DNA of 64,000 nt from Coturnix japonica (lineage: Eukaryota; Chordata; Aves; Galliformes; Phasianidae), in contig NC_029532.1 of assembly GCF_001577835.2 (NCBI RefSeq), forward strand, positions 2,418,001-2,482,000. Reading direction: 5' to 3'. The translations under genes and the position numbers were made by a program. Positions 14,600-27,640 of the stretch are shown piece after piece. The notes beneath the pieces were generated by a model that was not told the DNA's origin, ran no database searches, and saw only the letters and a list, made by a program, of their open reading frames with translations. How positions within the stretch are numbered: position 1 is the first letter of the stretch; every line of letters starts with the position of its first letter.

Positions 14600-15609
14600 T
14601 TCATAACAGCATGTAGGGGCTATGCCATATTGGCAGAGAACAGCAGAAATAGTAAGTTGTGGATAAAAAGTTATCCTGTTAACTACACGCCTCTCAGTCT
14701 AACCTTGACTTGAGATTTCAAAGTGAATTTGGAAGGAAAGAACAATTAAATGCCTAGAGATAAAGAGGAAATGAGATAAGATGCAACATGGGTTTACGAA
14801 ATGTAGATTGTGTCAGACAAACATGATAGCTTTGTTTTGATAAGATACCTGATTTTCTAGACAAAGGAAATGCTGCTGATCTCCTTTATCCAGGCTTCAG
14901 TAAGGTATCTGATAGGTGCCATGCGGGAAAGTATTAGTGATGCTGGAGGAAATGAGGATTAGTAAACTGTAAGGTGAGGTGCAACGCTCCAGAGGGAATT
15001 TACTAGAGGAGTTTCTCGCAGAACAGTTTGGGAACTGATCTTCTTTTCTTCTTGTGTGTGATCTTGGCAATGAAAGCAGAATCCTGAAGCTAAAATCCCC
15101 CAGTGACACAGAACTGGAAGTTCTGTTGATGCAGAGGAAAATAAGAATACGAGTCGGAAAGAACAAAATGACCTTGAGAAGAAGAAGAATTGAAATGAGA
15201 TGGAAAACAAAAAGTTTCAGATGACAGGTCACAAATCTGAGGACTTGCAGTGGCCTCAGATGTAGTGTAGGAGATTATGAGCTGCAAATGATCAAGAAGA
15301 CCTGCACGGTGTAAGTGAAAACTGGCTAACAGATTTCAGGCACAGAAAGGCAAATGATATTCTTGGATTTATCTGAAGAGGTATTTCAGCAAATGGTGTC
15401 ACTGACTGTGGGCCTTGCTTTTCAAGGTCAAGGTAAGCTTAACCTTGCAGGAACACAGAGAAAGGCTGGAAGATGATACAGAAGATGGAAAGCAGATTAG
15501 AGAGAGAAGAGCAGAGGAGTCAGGAACAGCATGTTTGATCTGGTAAAATACAGGTTGCTATAGGAGAAGCTCCAGAGTGGTAAAATCTCAATGATTTTAT
15601 GATTCTATG
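14600..15609 (+). mobile_element. Old CR1-type LINE, reverse-transcriptase region to 3' end
   Basis: The left part reads ttaactacacgcctctcagt, then gcaacatgggtttacgaaat, ttgtgtcagacaaacatgat and atccaggcttcagtaaggta. These correspond to the conserved CR1 ORF2 segments (NYRPVSL; QHGF...CLTN; a LDFSKAFD-like stretch). The right end, caatgattttatgattctatga, is the CR1 terminal signature. It is heavily mutated and cannot encode a protein. It is the longest LINE copy in the window. Confidence 0.72.
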
Positions 15610-18600
15610 AAAAGAGCTCTGTGAGCTGATGGGATATTGGGCCTGAAGCACTTTCAGTAGCAACATGGTCAGATTAGAGTTAGGAAAAGAGAATCCATCT
15701 GCCTACTGGTGGAAGCTGAAGGAACACAATGCAAAGTTTTGAGGTCTGAGCTCTTCCTCTCCCATTCGCAATGACAAGGACTGGACTTCCTAACCCTGAT
15801 GTTAATATGCTCCCAGGCAGGGCATTGCTCCCTCCAGAGACCCCAACTATTCTGGCCAGCTTCCTCATTCCTGATGCTCCTGAAAATCCCTTTGGGCTCC
15901 TGCCAGAAAGTCAACCCTTGCCAAAAACCCTAAGAAATGCTGTAATTCCTATTTGTCAAAACAGGTAACTGAGGCAAAGAGAGTAAAAGTGCTGCCCCAA
16001 AGTCAAGGCATAGAGCTATGGAAAGTATTTAGGAGTTTTAAGCATCTGGTGCTTTATTCAATGTGATGCAAGATTCAGTTGCTGAGTCTGAATGATGGGA
16101 GCATCCTTCCCCTGCCCTGAGCCAGGCATGTCCAGCCAGCACACAGGTACATGCTCAGTGACTTACATGTCACCCCATCCTGTCCTTGCCCCTGGTCCTG
16201 GTAGCTCATGGGACCACCCTGGAGCAAGTCTGTATGGGGAAGACAAGCTCTGCTAAGGCCGAAGTCCTCTTCCGTTACATATGTTGTGTGACAGATATAA
16301 TTTCACCATCTGTGTTGAGCCCCTCCCCTTCCTGTGGGATCACCACACTGGCGAGCTTACAGTGAACCTCTAAGTATCAGTATTTGCTTCCTCCAGAAAA
16401 GGTCAATGCCCAGCACTTCTGGGCAGTGGTACCATGACCTTTTCAAAGCACAGACAGATGGAAGTGGCTCTGTGGAGAAAGGCCAGGGCAGGAGGGCAGC
16501 TGGCAGCCTTTGCAGGAGTCTGTTTTAGTGGCAGAACATAAAAGTCTCCCAAACACACACACATTTGCAGCCAGCTCTCAGCTGGTTTACAGCCAGAGAC
16601 TTCAGAGGTGCCGCAGTGCTTGAAGCAGTGTGAAGTCAACCACCTTCTTCTGCACTGATCCTCCTATCTATAAGATGCTTCACTTCAAGCATCTGGTCAG
16701 GGACTCATGCAGGGGGAATAAGGAATGGAGCCATGTCTGACTTCCCCTGGGTCAACCACTTCCATTATTTGTCCCATATCCTACATAGTAAAGACAAAAG
16801 ATGGAGTCCAGGGTCCCATCAGACACATTTTTGGTGTGATTTTGGAGATCCTGGTTGCAGGGTAAGAAGCAAAAGTCTTTGCAGACTATCTGAACTCAGT
16901 GAAATGCCTATCTCACTGCCTTGTTATCTCACTGCCTCACATGTTTAGTGTGCCCAAACACACAGCTGAACTGGGACCCAAATCTGGAGCTATTCCAGAG
17001 TTGAAGAAAATAGACAAAGCAGATCCAGTGCCCTCAAGAGAGCACAGTTGGGTAAAATTGCCTTACTAGCCAAATGAGATGAAGCGTGCAGTAAGTTTAA
17101 TTTCTGTGTTACGTTCTTGTTAATAACAATATCTAATTAAGGCATCTGGTGACAAGTTAATGGACAGTAAAGGAAAAAATCAAGCAGGCTTTATTGAATT
17201 TTTCATCTAACCTCAGCTCTCTGTGTTTGAATGAATCCATCATTGGAGACAGTGCCTTGTTTGTCTGAATCTGACTTCAGCCCAGAAGTGTAAGTTGTAG
17301 CTTTATTGTCTAGGACCTATCCCTTAAAATTAAACTCGTCATTCTCATGAAGATGATTGCTTGAAGGGGAGATTAACCTTTACGATGTGATGATGGAAGT
17401 TGTTGTTGTTCATTTCAAGAGCCCGTGAATATTATCGGGAGCTGCAAGTGATGAAAACTGGACTAAGATTTGGGGACAGAGATGAGGGGAGAAAATAGAG
17501 TTTGCCTTTTATTGGGCTCTTCTGATCCTTTTTTCTTTTCACATCTGATTTCACTGCGGTGAAATTTAAGAAATGATTTGAAGGAGTTTAAATCTTATTT
17601 ATATGTGTGCACAGCACCTCATGCAGAAAGGAACTGTCTAGGAACTTTGTGTGATCCTAAAGAAAACACGGTTATTTATCAATGGCATGTTGGTTACTTC
17701 TGTTTGTTATGTGCTGCACATTTCCTTTTCCCTTCTTCCTTCTGTCTTGAGAAAGAGACAACCAGGTTGTCCACAGGCTCTTGCAGCAGAAAAGCCCTTT
17801 GCCCTTTTCTTCCTGTTATCTTTTAAAATGGAAGACATCAAGGCTGTGCATATCAATATTGCAAGCACTGGCCCCACGGATTGTGCCTACACCACCACCC
17901 AAAGGTATAACACTGGCCTAAGCAGACCAACCAAGGTTCACTCCATGCTCAGGGAAGGAAGAAATGCTTCTAGGACAGCTCAACCACAGCAAATTTTATC
18001 CCTCACCAAAGGTTGTCTGAACCCAGCAAGGACAGGAGTGTAGCCCTGACTAAACAGTTCTGTATAAAATGACACTGAGCTGTTTTTGAGCTCCTCTGTA
18101 TGTGATTGATCTCCTGTAACAGGACACGTGCAATTAACCGGCAGCTTTGCTATTAATAAATATCTCTGAGTATATGGATAAAATGAATTGGGGTCTCTGC
18201 GGATTATTGCCTTTCTCCATCTGACACTTCTTTAGATGAATGACATGGAGAAAAAAAGAGAATCCTAACAGTATATAATTGAGTGTGTACTAGGGTTTAT
18301 GGAGAGATTCCTACAATAACTGTCATGTTCCACCTGACGGAGTAGCTGTTATGTGAACATGCCAAAGTACCACTTTCCTTGCTGTGATCTTTGTTCTCAC
18401 TTGCTTTTTCTGCATTAGCTTAAAATCTCCTTTAGCCAGTGTCACTGAATGCAACCTGAATAATGACTTGAGTGGAAAATAAGGATGGGAATAAAGAATG
18501 AGATGAACATTTACTGTCAGAGGCCTCAAATTGGGCACCAAAATGAAAGGAGACCCACTGTTCCAGAGCCAGAGAGCTCCTGCTGCTTCCACCAGTGACA

Positions 18601-20604
18601 GCTTCTCTGGAAATCAGGACACATCGATTTATATCCTGCTGCCGTGCTAGGCATTGTCAAGCCTCTGCTCCAAAGGGGACAGCTAGAACTGGTGCATGAA
18701 GCACTGGAAAGAAATGAAGGCACCAAACATAGAAAGAACTGAGACCACTCCATGCCAGGGGAGAGGGGAAGATTTGCTTTCACACTCTTTGAGGCTGTGT
18801 TGTGTGTCTTTTGCTGTTCCAAGCTCCATCAGAGATGTTTGCTGCTTATATATTAACAAAATATATTTGTGCTGTTGAACTGAAGTCCTATTTGGATGTG
18901 GCAATGTTTAAAGAAAATGCACAGCTCACAAGCAGCCCTGCAGCCTAGGAATAGGGCTGATAAACACAGGCATAAGCCTTTCCCCTGACCTGGCAGTGGC
19001 TGGAGTTACAGGCAGACAGATTCCATCTTCCTCTGGACACACGTCCCAAGATGACTCACAAAAGGACACTCTGCCTTTGCAGCTCTCCTGTCCTTTCACA
19101 TCTAACATCAAAGAGAAAACTGCCTGTTCATCCCAGCCCTCCCTCCCCATCCTTTTCCCAGCTCTCCCTCCTCACCCCAGTCTTTTTTTCCATTGCTGCC
19201 CAGCATCTTTCCATCCCATCTTCCATCTCTGACCTCCTTTTCTCCCTTTCCTCCTCTTTCACTTGTCTCACACTCAAGCCTCCCACAGCTACAAACCTGC
19301 CAGCAGGTCTTGCATGCAATGGAGCTGCGAGATGCACTGTCACTTTCTACCCCTCCATGTCCCCCTGCCTACTCCCCACTGATCTGTTCCAGACGACAGG
19401 TAACCTCAGCCAGAAAGATGGATGCCATAATTACATTCCCCTTTCCAGCAGCTTTTTCCCCTTACTTCTTCCTGATGGAAATCGTGGGCAAGAAAAATCT
19501 ATTATTACTCTCCAAATCATATCAAATATTTATCAGGGTAATTCTCTAGTTATCACCACTGATTGCAAGCCTTAGTCATGTAGTAAATCTTGTTAGTGTC
19601 ATCTCTGGGAATGTGTCTCGTCTGTCTTTGCAGCCGAGTGCTGCATAACCAGGTTGCCCCAGGGGAACTTGGCTTACGGGAAAGGCAGTGGAGAAGGAGG
19701 TGGTGGAGGCGATCAAAGATGGTCACAGACTTTCCAACTCCCCTCGTTCCTAGGATGCAAGATGGGGGCTGATAAGGATGAAGCAAGAGCAGGCAGGTTG
19801 CATGTGGGAAGGGGACATTTGCTGGTCTGATGAACCCTTAATTTGTCAGACTCTGGCAGTAGGGCTACTGGCAGAATTACATGATTATTATTAGGGTCCA
19901 GTTAAGTCAGGGCAACCTTGACATCTCTACCAGCCACACCAAGGACTTTCCTTCCACCCTCTGCAGAAAGCACTAACAAATGCAGCCATTCTAGCTGCGC
20001 TTTTTTTTTGTTGCTGTTGTTGTTGGCACCAAAATGTTTCCAGATTGCACCTATTTTTAAACTCTTTATTGGGTCAGATCTGGACAGCTTGGAGACTTCA
20101 GCTCTTCCCTCTTTTTACCCCTGTGCACATAACTTATTGCTGCAAAGGGAAGAAAAGAGCAACAAATTTCCTCTGCCAGAACCAATCAATCTGGCACCTG
20201 TCATCAGCATCACAGCAGCTATAAAATATTTAATTTCTTAATGATGAATTGGCAGATTGTTTAAAAAAGACAACAAGGAAACAAAGAAAAGGAAGCAGAC
20301 AGTCACAATCTGCAGTCACTCTCTGCCAGGCTGAGCCTTTGGAACTGATAGCAGGAATATGTTTTTACACCCAACCTACCTGAGACTGTTGTCTATTAAT
20401 AAAGCTCTACTGGTTGTTCTGGGGACGTTTCTGTTGATATAGTCATTGAACCCTTGACTTGCTGTCCCTGAGTCCCACCACTGATTCTTGATGAGATATA
20501 GTCTTCAAAGGAACCTCTTTTTCAGAATGCAGAAACGAGCTCCTCGATGGCACAGATCTTTCCTTCCTCAAGAGCTGTTGCAACAGTATAAATAAGGGAA
20601 AGAA
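15610..20604. other. Intergenic with one MIR-like relic
   Basis: No gene supported. A second very short MIR-like trace (cccaaacacacagctgaact) lies near 16950. A pyrimidine-rich stretch near 19.1-19.3 kb opens frames up to 174 codons on the plus strand, judged compositional. Confidence 0.55.
15930..16020 (+). mobile_element. MIR/CORE-SINE-like relic
   Basis: Reads taattcctatttgtcaaaac, aggtaactgaggcaaagaga and gtgctgccccaaagtcaagg cat. This follows the MIR core (ttacagatgaggaaactgaggcacagagaggttaag..cttgcccaaggtcacacag). An ancient fragment; edges approximate. Confidence 0.6.
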
Positions 20605-20995
20605 GTGACCAGGCTGGGTCAGAGCACAAGTCCATCTAGCCGGGTATTCTGTCTCGAGCAGTAGCCAAGAGTGGATGCTTTAGGAAATGTACAGGAATAG
20701 GTCAATCATAGAGTGCTGTTTCTCTAGCTGCCTCCAGCAATCTACAGCCCAGGGAGATCTTTATGGTTTCTACCTCCAACTGGAATTTTCTTTCACAAAC
20801 TTGCCTAATCCTTTTTTAAACTCATGAAAACTTTCAGCATCCACAAAATCTTCACTCAAAGACTCCCACAGTTCTCCTGAATGGAGCCGTACGTCTTATT
20901 TTGTTTTCTGTATATCACCTACTAATTTTACTTGATACTCCCAGTCCTTGCATTAAAGAGACAGTGAAAAATCATCTTCTCTTCAGCCCTCATCC
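20605..20995 (-). mobile_element. Ancient CR1-type LINE fragment (antisense)
   Basis: Starts gaccaggctgggtcagagca followed by caagtccatctagccgggta ttctgtctc. It continues with ttgcctaatccttttttaaa ctcatgaaa and a ttaatttta-like segment ending in a tgatact..agtccttgcatt stretch. This ordered set is a widespread old amniote LINE 3' region seen in reptiles and birds. Subfamily not determined. Confidence 0.65.
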
Positions 20996-22461
20996 TTTGG
21001 ACATGTTTGGCTCACAAAACATGTGATTCAGCTGATAGAGTTGCTCTGAAGAGAAGATGGCACAGAAACCAAGTCCCTTGGCTGAAGTTATAGGAATTAC
21101 TTACAGGACTTAAAAAATACCTGCCCCCTGCCCCCTTATTAATCTATTCCCATTTCTATGGCACCTCAGTAAATCCTCTAAATACACAGGCAAGCAAACT
21201 GCCTGCCCAAAGACCTCCTTTTACTGTAGCCTGCTCTAGTGGGCTTTATGGCAAACACAGTGTTATTTGTTTTGGTGGTTTTCTTTGTTTGATCAACTTC
21301 TAAGTCCTGTTCTTGAAACCTTTTAATTACAAGAAACATAAGGTTTCACTAAGGCAAATGCAAACTTTTATCCATCATAGCAGTGAAGAAAAGCTGAAAG
21401 CGGGAGTTCCTCCAAAAACCCGAGGAAACGAAGAGGATGTGAACATTCATCATTTCTCAAAGTTTATTATTTTTAAGTCAGCCTCATGATTCGAAGCAGT
21501 GATGCTCTGCAGTGGCGTGACTGAACCTACACTGTTCATCTGGGCTGGGGGAGCACGCTGGGAAGTTTGGCAGACACAAGTGGGTGGCTGGCAGCTTGTA
21601 CAGAGAACCTTCATGCTTTCTCCTCTGTCTCTCCTTGCAGTGGGTGGGGAATGAGGGCTCTGAGAGACATCCACGGTGGGATCAGCCAGTTGTGGTGGGA
21701 TAGCAGTGTCTGTTAGGTACTGAGCACCATGAAACGTCTTAGCTAAAAAAGCTCAGTTCACCAGATTTCTGGCAGGGCCTTCGAGCTCTGTCTGCTCTGA
21801 TGATTTGTTTCAGCCCTCCTGCAGACATCCTGTGTAAATGCACTGAATAAAAAGCTACCATTTGTAAAGGAGGGGCTTAACCTGCTTTCAAGAGGGGTCA
21901 GTGCAATTAAGAGCAGCACCCATCACTGCCAGGAGCTGGTTCATGACGACAAACTGCTTCAGACCTCCCCCATCCCTGTTAACATGGGTCTGCTCTAGGG
22001 CAAAGTGAGGTTTCCCCAGCTCATGTGCAGATTCTCTGAACCGCAGAAGGATGTTTCTCTATGCACCAAAGCACACTGTGCTCCTAAGGGCTGGTTGCTT
22101 TGGCACAGGGATAAGACGAAATCAAAGGCCTCCACTTTTGTGTCAGACAGCTCTTTTCCCCATTAACTCTGGATCTGTCTTCTACAGATGGTGTTTAAAG
22201 AGAAGGTTGCTCCATTGATCCTGCCTAATATCTCTTTGAGAGTTTTGAATGGAAAACATGCCGCTTATCTCTAATCAAAGCTGTGTTTTTATCTGCCTTT
22301 GGGCCAAAGCACTGTAACAGGCTTGGCCCTTACATAGAACTTGATGCAGAGCAGATGTGGGGCTGCCTGCCACCTTTCTGGGTATGCAGAGGGTCATTTC
22401 CCCACTGGAAAACTGTCCTCAAGGACAAGGGAGCAGAGAAGAGCTGGCAGATCGTTTATTT
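20996..22461. other. Intergenic, nothing recognised
   Basis: No supported feature between the two CR1 fragments. Confidence 0.6.
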
Positions 22462-22683
22462 AATTTGAATAGAAGGAAAAAAACTTTTATGATAAGGGTG
22501 GTGAAGCACTGGCACAGGTTGCCCTGATAAGTGGTAGATTTCCCATCCCTGGATGCAGCCGAGGTCAGGCTGGATAGGGCTCTCAGCACCTGACTGAACT
22601 GTAGGTGTCCCTGTTCATTGCAGGGGAGTTAGACTAGATGACCTTTAAGGGTCCTTTCCAACTCCAATTATTATGTTTCTATG
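22462..22683 (+). mobile_element. CR1 LINE 3' end (sense)
   Basis: Contains gggtggtgaagcactggcac, aggttgccctgataagtggt, tttcccatccctggatgcag, ctggatagggctctcagcac, gttcattgcaggggagttag and actagatgacctttaagggt, ending tatgtttctatga. It matches the CR1 3' terminal region closely and is truncated at its 5' end. Confidence 0.92.
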
Positions 22684-22981
22684 AATTAGAAACCATCAAT
22701 CCAGCAACTCTTAGCTACCTGACTGCAGCACAGTAGTCTGAAGAGGGATCTCTTTCCCATCTACTAAAATAGACACCACCGCCAGCAAAAAAAGCTGGGA
22801 AAAGTGACTCAAAGCGGGGGAAGGAAGAGGGATAGGGCTGATGGATAGCTAGACACCCACATCAGGAGAGCATCTAAGCAAAACTGCTTGCATCCTACTG
22901 TTGTCAACGTGATTTCAAAGCATATGCTTAAGTTGTGAAGGGACCGAGAGAATGGTTAGTCGTAGGAAGCTTTTGGCTCAC

Positions 22982-23024
22982 AGCAGTATAAGACACATTG
23001 AGTGTAAGCAGTATAAGACACATT
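22982..23024 (+). repeat. Two-copy tandem duplication, period 25 bp
   Basis: The 18-base word agcagtataagacacatt occurs at 22982-22999 and again at 23007-23024 without change, separated by gagtgta. Confidence 0.9.
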
Positions 23025-26000
23025 CTTGCAATGGGCAGCCTCAGTACCCTTTCTATCACAGTGCATTTCCATAAAGCTTTAGCAAAGAGCAAGAGGTTAA
23101 AGAAACCCTGCCTTTCTTTCCCTCTTGTTACCCACACTCAGTCCTGGGAACTGGCCTGAAGGCATCTCTTGCCCTTGACTTCTTGCCAGGCTGCCTAGCT
23201 GGAAACCTTTCTCCAGATGGAGCAGACTAGGAGAGGTAAGGAAATGCAAAGAGGAAAGAAATGAAAACATATGGATATTTCTAATTTTGCTAATGTTTTT
23301 GATGTCATTTAAACCACCAGAAAGAAAAAAATGTAAGGAAAATATTATGATTCCACTCTAATGCTTTTTACATTCATTTGTATTAGCATAACTTTCTTTT
23401 CAGTACTATTTTCTTTCAGAATCTGGATGAGGTAGATGCTTTATTTTATTATTTGATTGAAAAGAAACTACTTTCTCCCAAATACCTTTTGTTTTTTCTT
23501 TCATTAAAAAGTACTAACTGAACATGGCCTGTCAAAGCCATGCACTGCAGTGAAAATAGGAAGATGCACAGATACATAGCCTGAAAAAGCAGCTTCCCAG
23601 GGAAAGTAAATTCTTACCTGTCTACCTCGGTGTACAAGCTTCATCACTGCCAGGGATTTTATCAAGAATCATAAAGCTGCTCTTTTGGAGCCACACAAAG
23701 CACAGGGTGAAGCATGGCTGCCATGGCGTTGCAAAGGCCGGACTGGAGCAGGTTGGCATTTTGGGGGCATGGAAGCCTCTGTGACTAACACAGCATGGAT
23801 GGGAGCTGGCTGGGGAAGGAGATAGGGATGGCAAGGAAACAGAAATATCCCTTCTGCCCCTAAAGTTCTCTTGTAGTACTGGGGTGGGAGGTGCGAAGCC
23901 AAGGCCTGCAAGGCTGCATGCTATGGCGGCACGTAGGCCTGCTGCATGACTGCGGGCTGCAAGGAGGATGAAGCAGGGTCTGAGGACCTCTGTTAGTTGG
24001 GTTACATGTGGGCAAACACTCTTTGGGGCTGTGGTTGGCAGAGGGGTGGTACAGCCCCTTGGGGAGGGACTCACAATGCTGGTCCAAGCAGTAGGGATGC
24101 ACCAAGGGCTGCGGCCTTCCTCACACTGCGCCCTGCAACAGCAGGCCTCACTTCCCCCCCATACAGAAAAGATATTCCAGGCCGCAGTTATTACAGCACT
24201 ATAACCCTGACCCCAGTGGTACATACCCCATTGCTTATCCTTCCTGCCGTCAGACAGCTTCATTTTCCTTCTCTCTGGTGATTTAGTTTTATTTTACTTG
24301 TATTGTTGTGAAACCAGGGTCACGCTGTGCTGCCACTGTGTCTGTCCACGCTCACAGCATCCACTTTGCAGCCCCAAACATGCAGGGCTGGACCTGGTTT
24401 CAGCTGCTCTTCAAACCACAAGGTGCCATAAAAGGCTTTTATTTCCTCTCATTACTCTCCAGTCCATTCCTCCTGCTTTGCCTTCCCATGGGCTTAGCTG
24501 GACAGTCTGCCCTAGGACATGCTAACAGCCCAGGGCTTAGAGACCCAACTTCTGCCCCAGGGTCTGACAATGTATGTGGATCCTTCCTCCTGCCCTGCAG
24601 GAATTCTCCCCTGAATCCTTGGGTTAGTTCATTTTTTTCCTATGCAGCAGCTTGTGTTTTTCTTTTCTGAATAAGTTGTGTCTAGGTTAGGCTCCAGGGT
24701 CTGCCTGTGTGCCTTGCTGCTTTTCTAAGGCTCAGGAGTAAGAAAAGAGAGGGATGCAGAGGACAGGATGAATTGCCACATCTTTGGGCTGGCAGGCTGA
24801 CATCAAAGCAATGGGAGAAAATAAGAGCTCTGAAAGAGGGTTTCCTTTGGAGCTGTGCCCTGAAGGGACTAGGGGAACAGCAGTAGCAGTGTGGGGAGAC
24901 AGGAGTCATGCTGGCTGCAAAGAGAAGGGAAATTTGTTTGGCTGCAGAGAGACAAGGCTGCAGCACCCTGAGGTGCCTTTTCCCAGCAAGGAGCCAGTCT
25001 GGAGCTGGCTAAAGAAACACAGTGATGCCATCAGCCCCAAGTGCTGCCAGCCACGTGCTCTGTCCTGCCTATGCTGTACACAGTGTAGGGTTCCTCTGTC
25101 CCCAGATTTACAGCTTGATATCCTCGTCCCAGATGGTGTTCCCCCATCCCAAGGTGTTCATAGACCATGCTGTGCATGCTGCTTGCTGCTGCCATCACTG
25201 ATTGGGACACTTTGCAGCTGTCACCATAGGTGCTGTCAAGGCATCGTTATGCCATTTACTCACACTGTTAATGAGTGCTCTCTCCCATGGATGCATTTAG
25301 CAGTGTGGCACAGTGCCTGCTGACAGGAGCTGAGGACATGCCACAGCTGGAACAGGGCTTCTTCTGCAGAGAGGATGCATCTGCAGGATGGGGAATTTTC
25401 CAGGTGAATCAGAGGGCAAAATTCCTATTTTTCACTCCTCGGCTCCTTTTCTGTTGAACTCTTTGTTATTCCCCTCTGAGATCTTGGTACTCTCTCCTGC
25501 CTCTGGGCATGGGTATCTGCAGGGAATGAGAACCTGTTCAGGGTAGGTGCACTGCACTAATGGGGTGCTCCCTGCAAAATCCCCCAGGAATGCATCTGTG
25601 GGTCCTCCCAGTCTCTTTCCCTTTGGTAAAACGTCACTTTAAGCTACATTAAGCTGTAATTAAGCTGCGCTACTCACGGCACTTCCTGGACTCACAGTCT
25701 GAGCTATATAACACAGCCACCCAGCTGACTTTCTGCAGTAGGGGGAGCAGCAGCACATCGGTGGGCCGGGAAGCATCACTGTGCAGGGCTGTCCTTTAAC
25801 ATCTCTGGGTGTGGGTGTTCATATGTGGCAGCGGTCACAGGATTTGGCACTCCTGAGTGGTCAGTGCTGGGAGCTGGGCACACCCGGGAGCACTGGGGGT
25901 TTTGCTCACCGTTTCCTCGTCCTCTGCGAGTTTTGGCCGCCGGAATATATTGCAGTGCACACTTAAAGCACACGATGGCACTGCAGGAGCGTATAACTGC

Positions 26001-27554
26001 CTCAGACCCCTCTGCTGCTCAGCTGGGTTTCTTAGCCCTCCGAGGAGGCAAAAGTCCTGCAGGTGCACTTTACAGGGACAAGGTATGGAGAGAGCTCTGG
26101 GGGACATGGCAGCCCAGTGCTGTCCCCTACTAGGACAAAAGTTGGAGCCCAGGCTGCTGCCTGCCTCTACAGCATCACTCCATCACCATGGGGCAGGAGG
26201 AACCAGAAGAGTACATGGTGCTGCAATGGGTGTGACCAACATCATCCAAAATGCAAAGAGGATGATGACCCAAACAAACCTTCCCCAAAGAGACCAGCCG
26301 TGCTTAGTTAGGTGGCCAGACAGGTGCAGAGTTAATCTGGGCTACAGCATTTAAAAACTAATATGCACAAAATGTGCTCACCTGGGAGTACTGAGGATTT
26401 CCAACCTCCCCTTGGGTCCCTAAAGCTGTCTTGACTTTTTGAGGTCGTGCAGGTGGAGAGACGGTCTTCAGATGCACACTGGTCAGAAGCAAGCCCTGGT
26501 GCAAGTCTTGTGTGATAATGTCCTGTTGGCTGGCTCCTGAAGCTTAGAAGAGAATGAGATTGTTGGTTCCTGAAGCAACTAATCCTCCAGCCAAAAAACA
26601 GGGAGAGGTGTAGAGAGAGCAGAAAAGCTATAATTGCATTTTCACAGAGCACGTGCTTTTTCCTGAAATAATCCTTTAAAAAATACTTGCATGTGACAGT
26701 TCTGATAGTTGGCTGTTCTTTGCAGACAAGAGCTTCCTGCTGTACTGAAGGATACATGCAGCAAGTTCTGCCCAGATCACATAGGTACGTAAAACAGTGC
26801 AGCCACCTTTGTAGAGGTTTCTTGAATTACCAGGTGGATGGCTTTGCTTTTCGTCCTCCTGTTACCCCTCTATGAACTTAAGTTATCCTTAGGACTTTTC
26901 CATAAGTACCAAGATGTGTATCCAGAATGAAAAGCACAAAATCAGCATCAGAAGAGAAGAAAGCTCTTCCATGAAAGGAGAGGGATGGAGGGGTTTGGTT
27001 TCTACAGCTCTAGCCCATCTCTCTGGATGGAATGCTCTTTGCTTGATATCTCCCTGCTTTAAATGCAGCTGATTGATTTTCTTTCTCCTTTTCTGCCTGC
27101 TTATTTTAATAAAGATAGATTATTTATTTTATTATATATTTTCTTAAAACCCAAAGCAAAATGTTCCACTCTCTCCGCCCACCCCCCTGGCACTTAAACA
27201 CTGATGGGTTGTTTCTTTTTTCAGTGGTTATAATTTGATTTCTGCCTCTCCCGCTGGGCTGATGTGAGAGAAACAATATTTAGAGAAGTAGATTTAAAAA
27301 CAAAGAAATGGAGCAGGAGAGGTAGAGGCTGGGAGAGGTGTGGGAAGAAGGAAAGAGAATCAACGAGAATGAACTCTCATTTTCTAGGCCGTTTTCTTAA
27401 GTTTGCAATCTCTGATGGGCAAAAATCCCAGTATAGCTCAACTAATCAATTACTCTCTGAAGAATAGAAAATGCCTCGTCTCTTTTCGGTATTTTTGTGT
27501 TATTCTTGGCCTGCTGCAGTGACTCACCGTAGCTGCTCTGTGCCAATGATTTCA

Positions 27555-27640
27555 GGTTTGTAGCCTCTTTCAGTGGTAGGGAATTGTGATCATCTCCGCT
27601 TTGCAAGAGGAGAAACTGAGGCAGGCGTAGTAAATTGGTT
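27555..27640 (+). mobile_element. MIR/CORE-SINE-like relic
   Basis: Contains gtgatcatctccgctttgca followed by agaggagaaactgaggcagg, the central MIR-type wording (tatccccattttacagatgaggaaactgaggca). Flanks are too diverged to fix the ends. Confidence 0.5.

Noticed and set aside
19051-19575. 174-codon open frame on the plus strand
   Set aside because: Its length comes from a pyrimidine-rich stretch with few stop codons, and the Ser/Pro/Leu/Phe bias is compositional.
23622-24263. 213-codon open frame on the minus strand
   Set aside because: No recognisable domain. It is Cys/Pro/Ser/His-rich as expected from GC-rich non-coding DNA, and competing open frames lie on both strands.
24784-25323. 179-codon open frame on the plus strand
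   Set aside because: Cys/Pro/Leu-rich translation with no domain, splice context or polyadenylation support.
27575-27610. VVGN..HLR-like peptide resembling the start of sialylmotif L
   Set aside because: The rest of the motif is absent, and the sequence is better explained as a MIR-like SINE (gagaaactgaggca).
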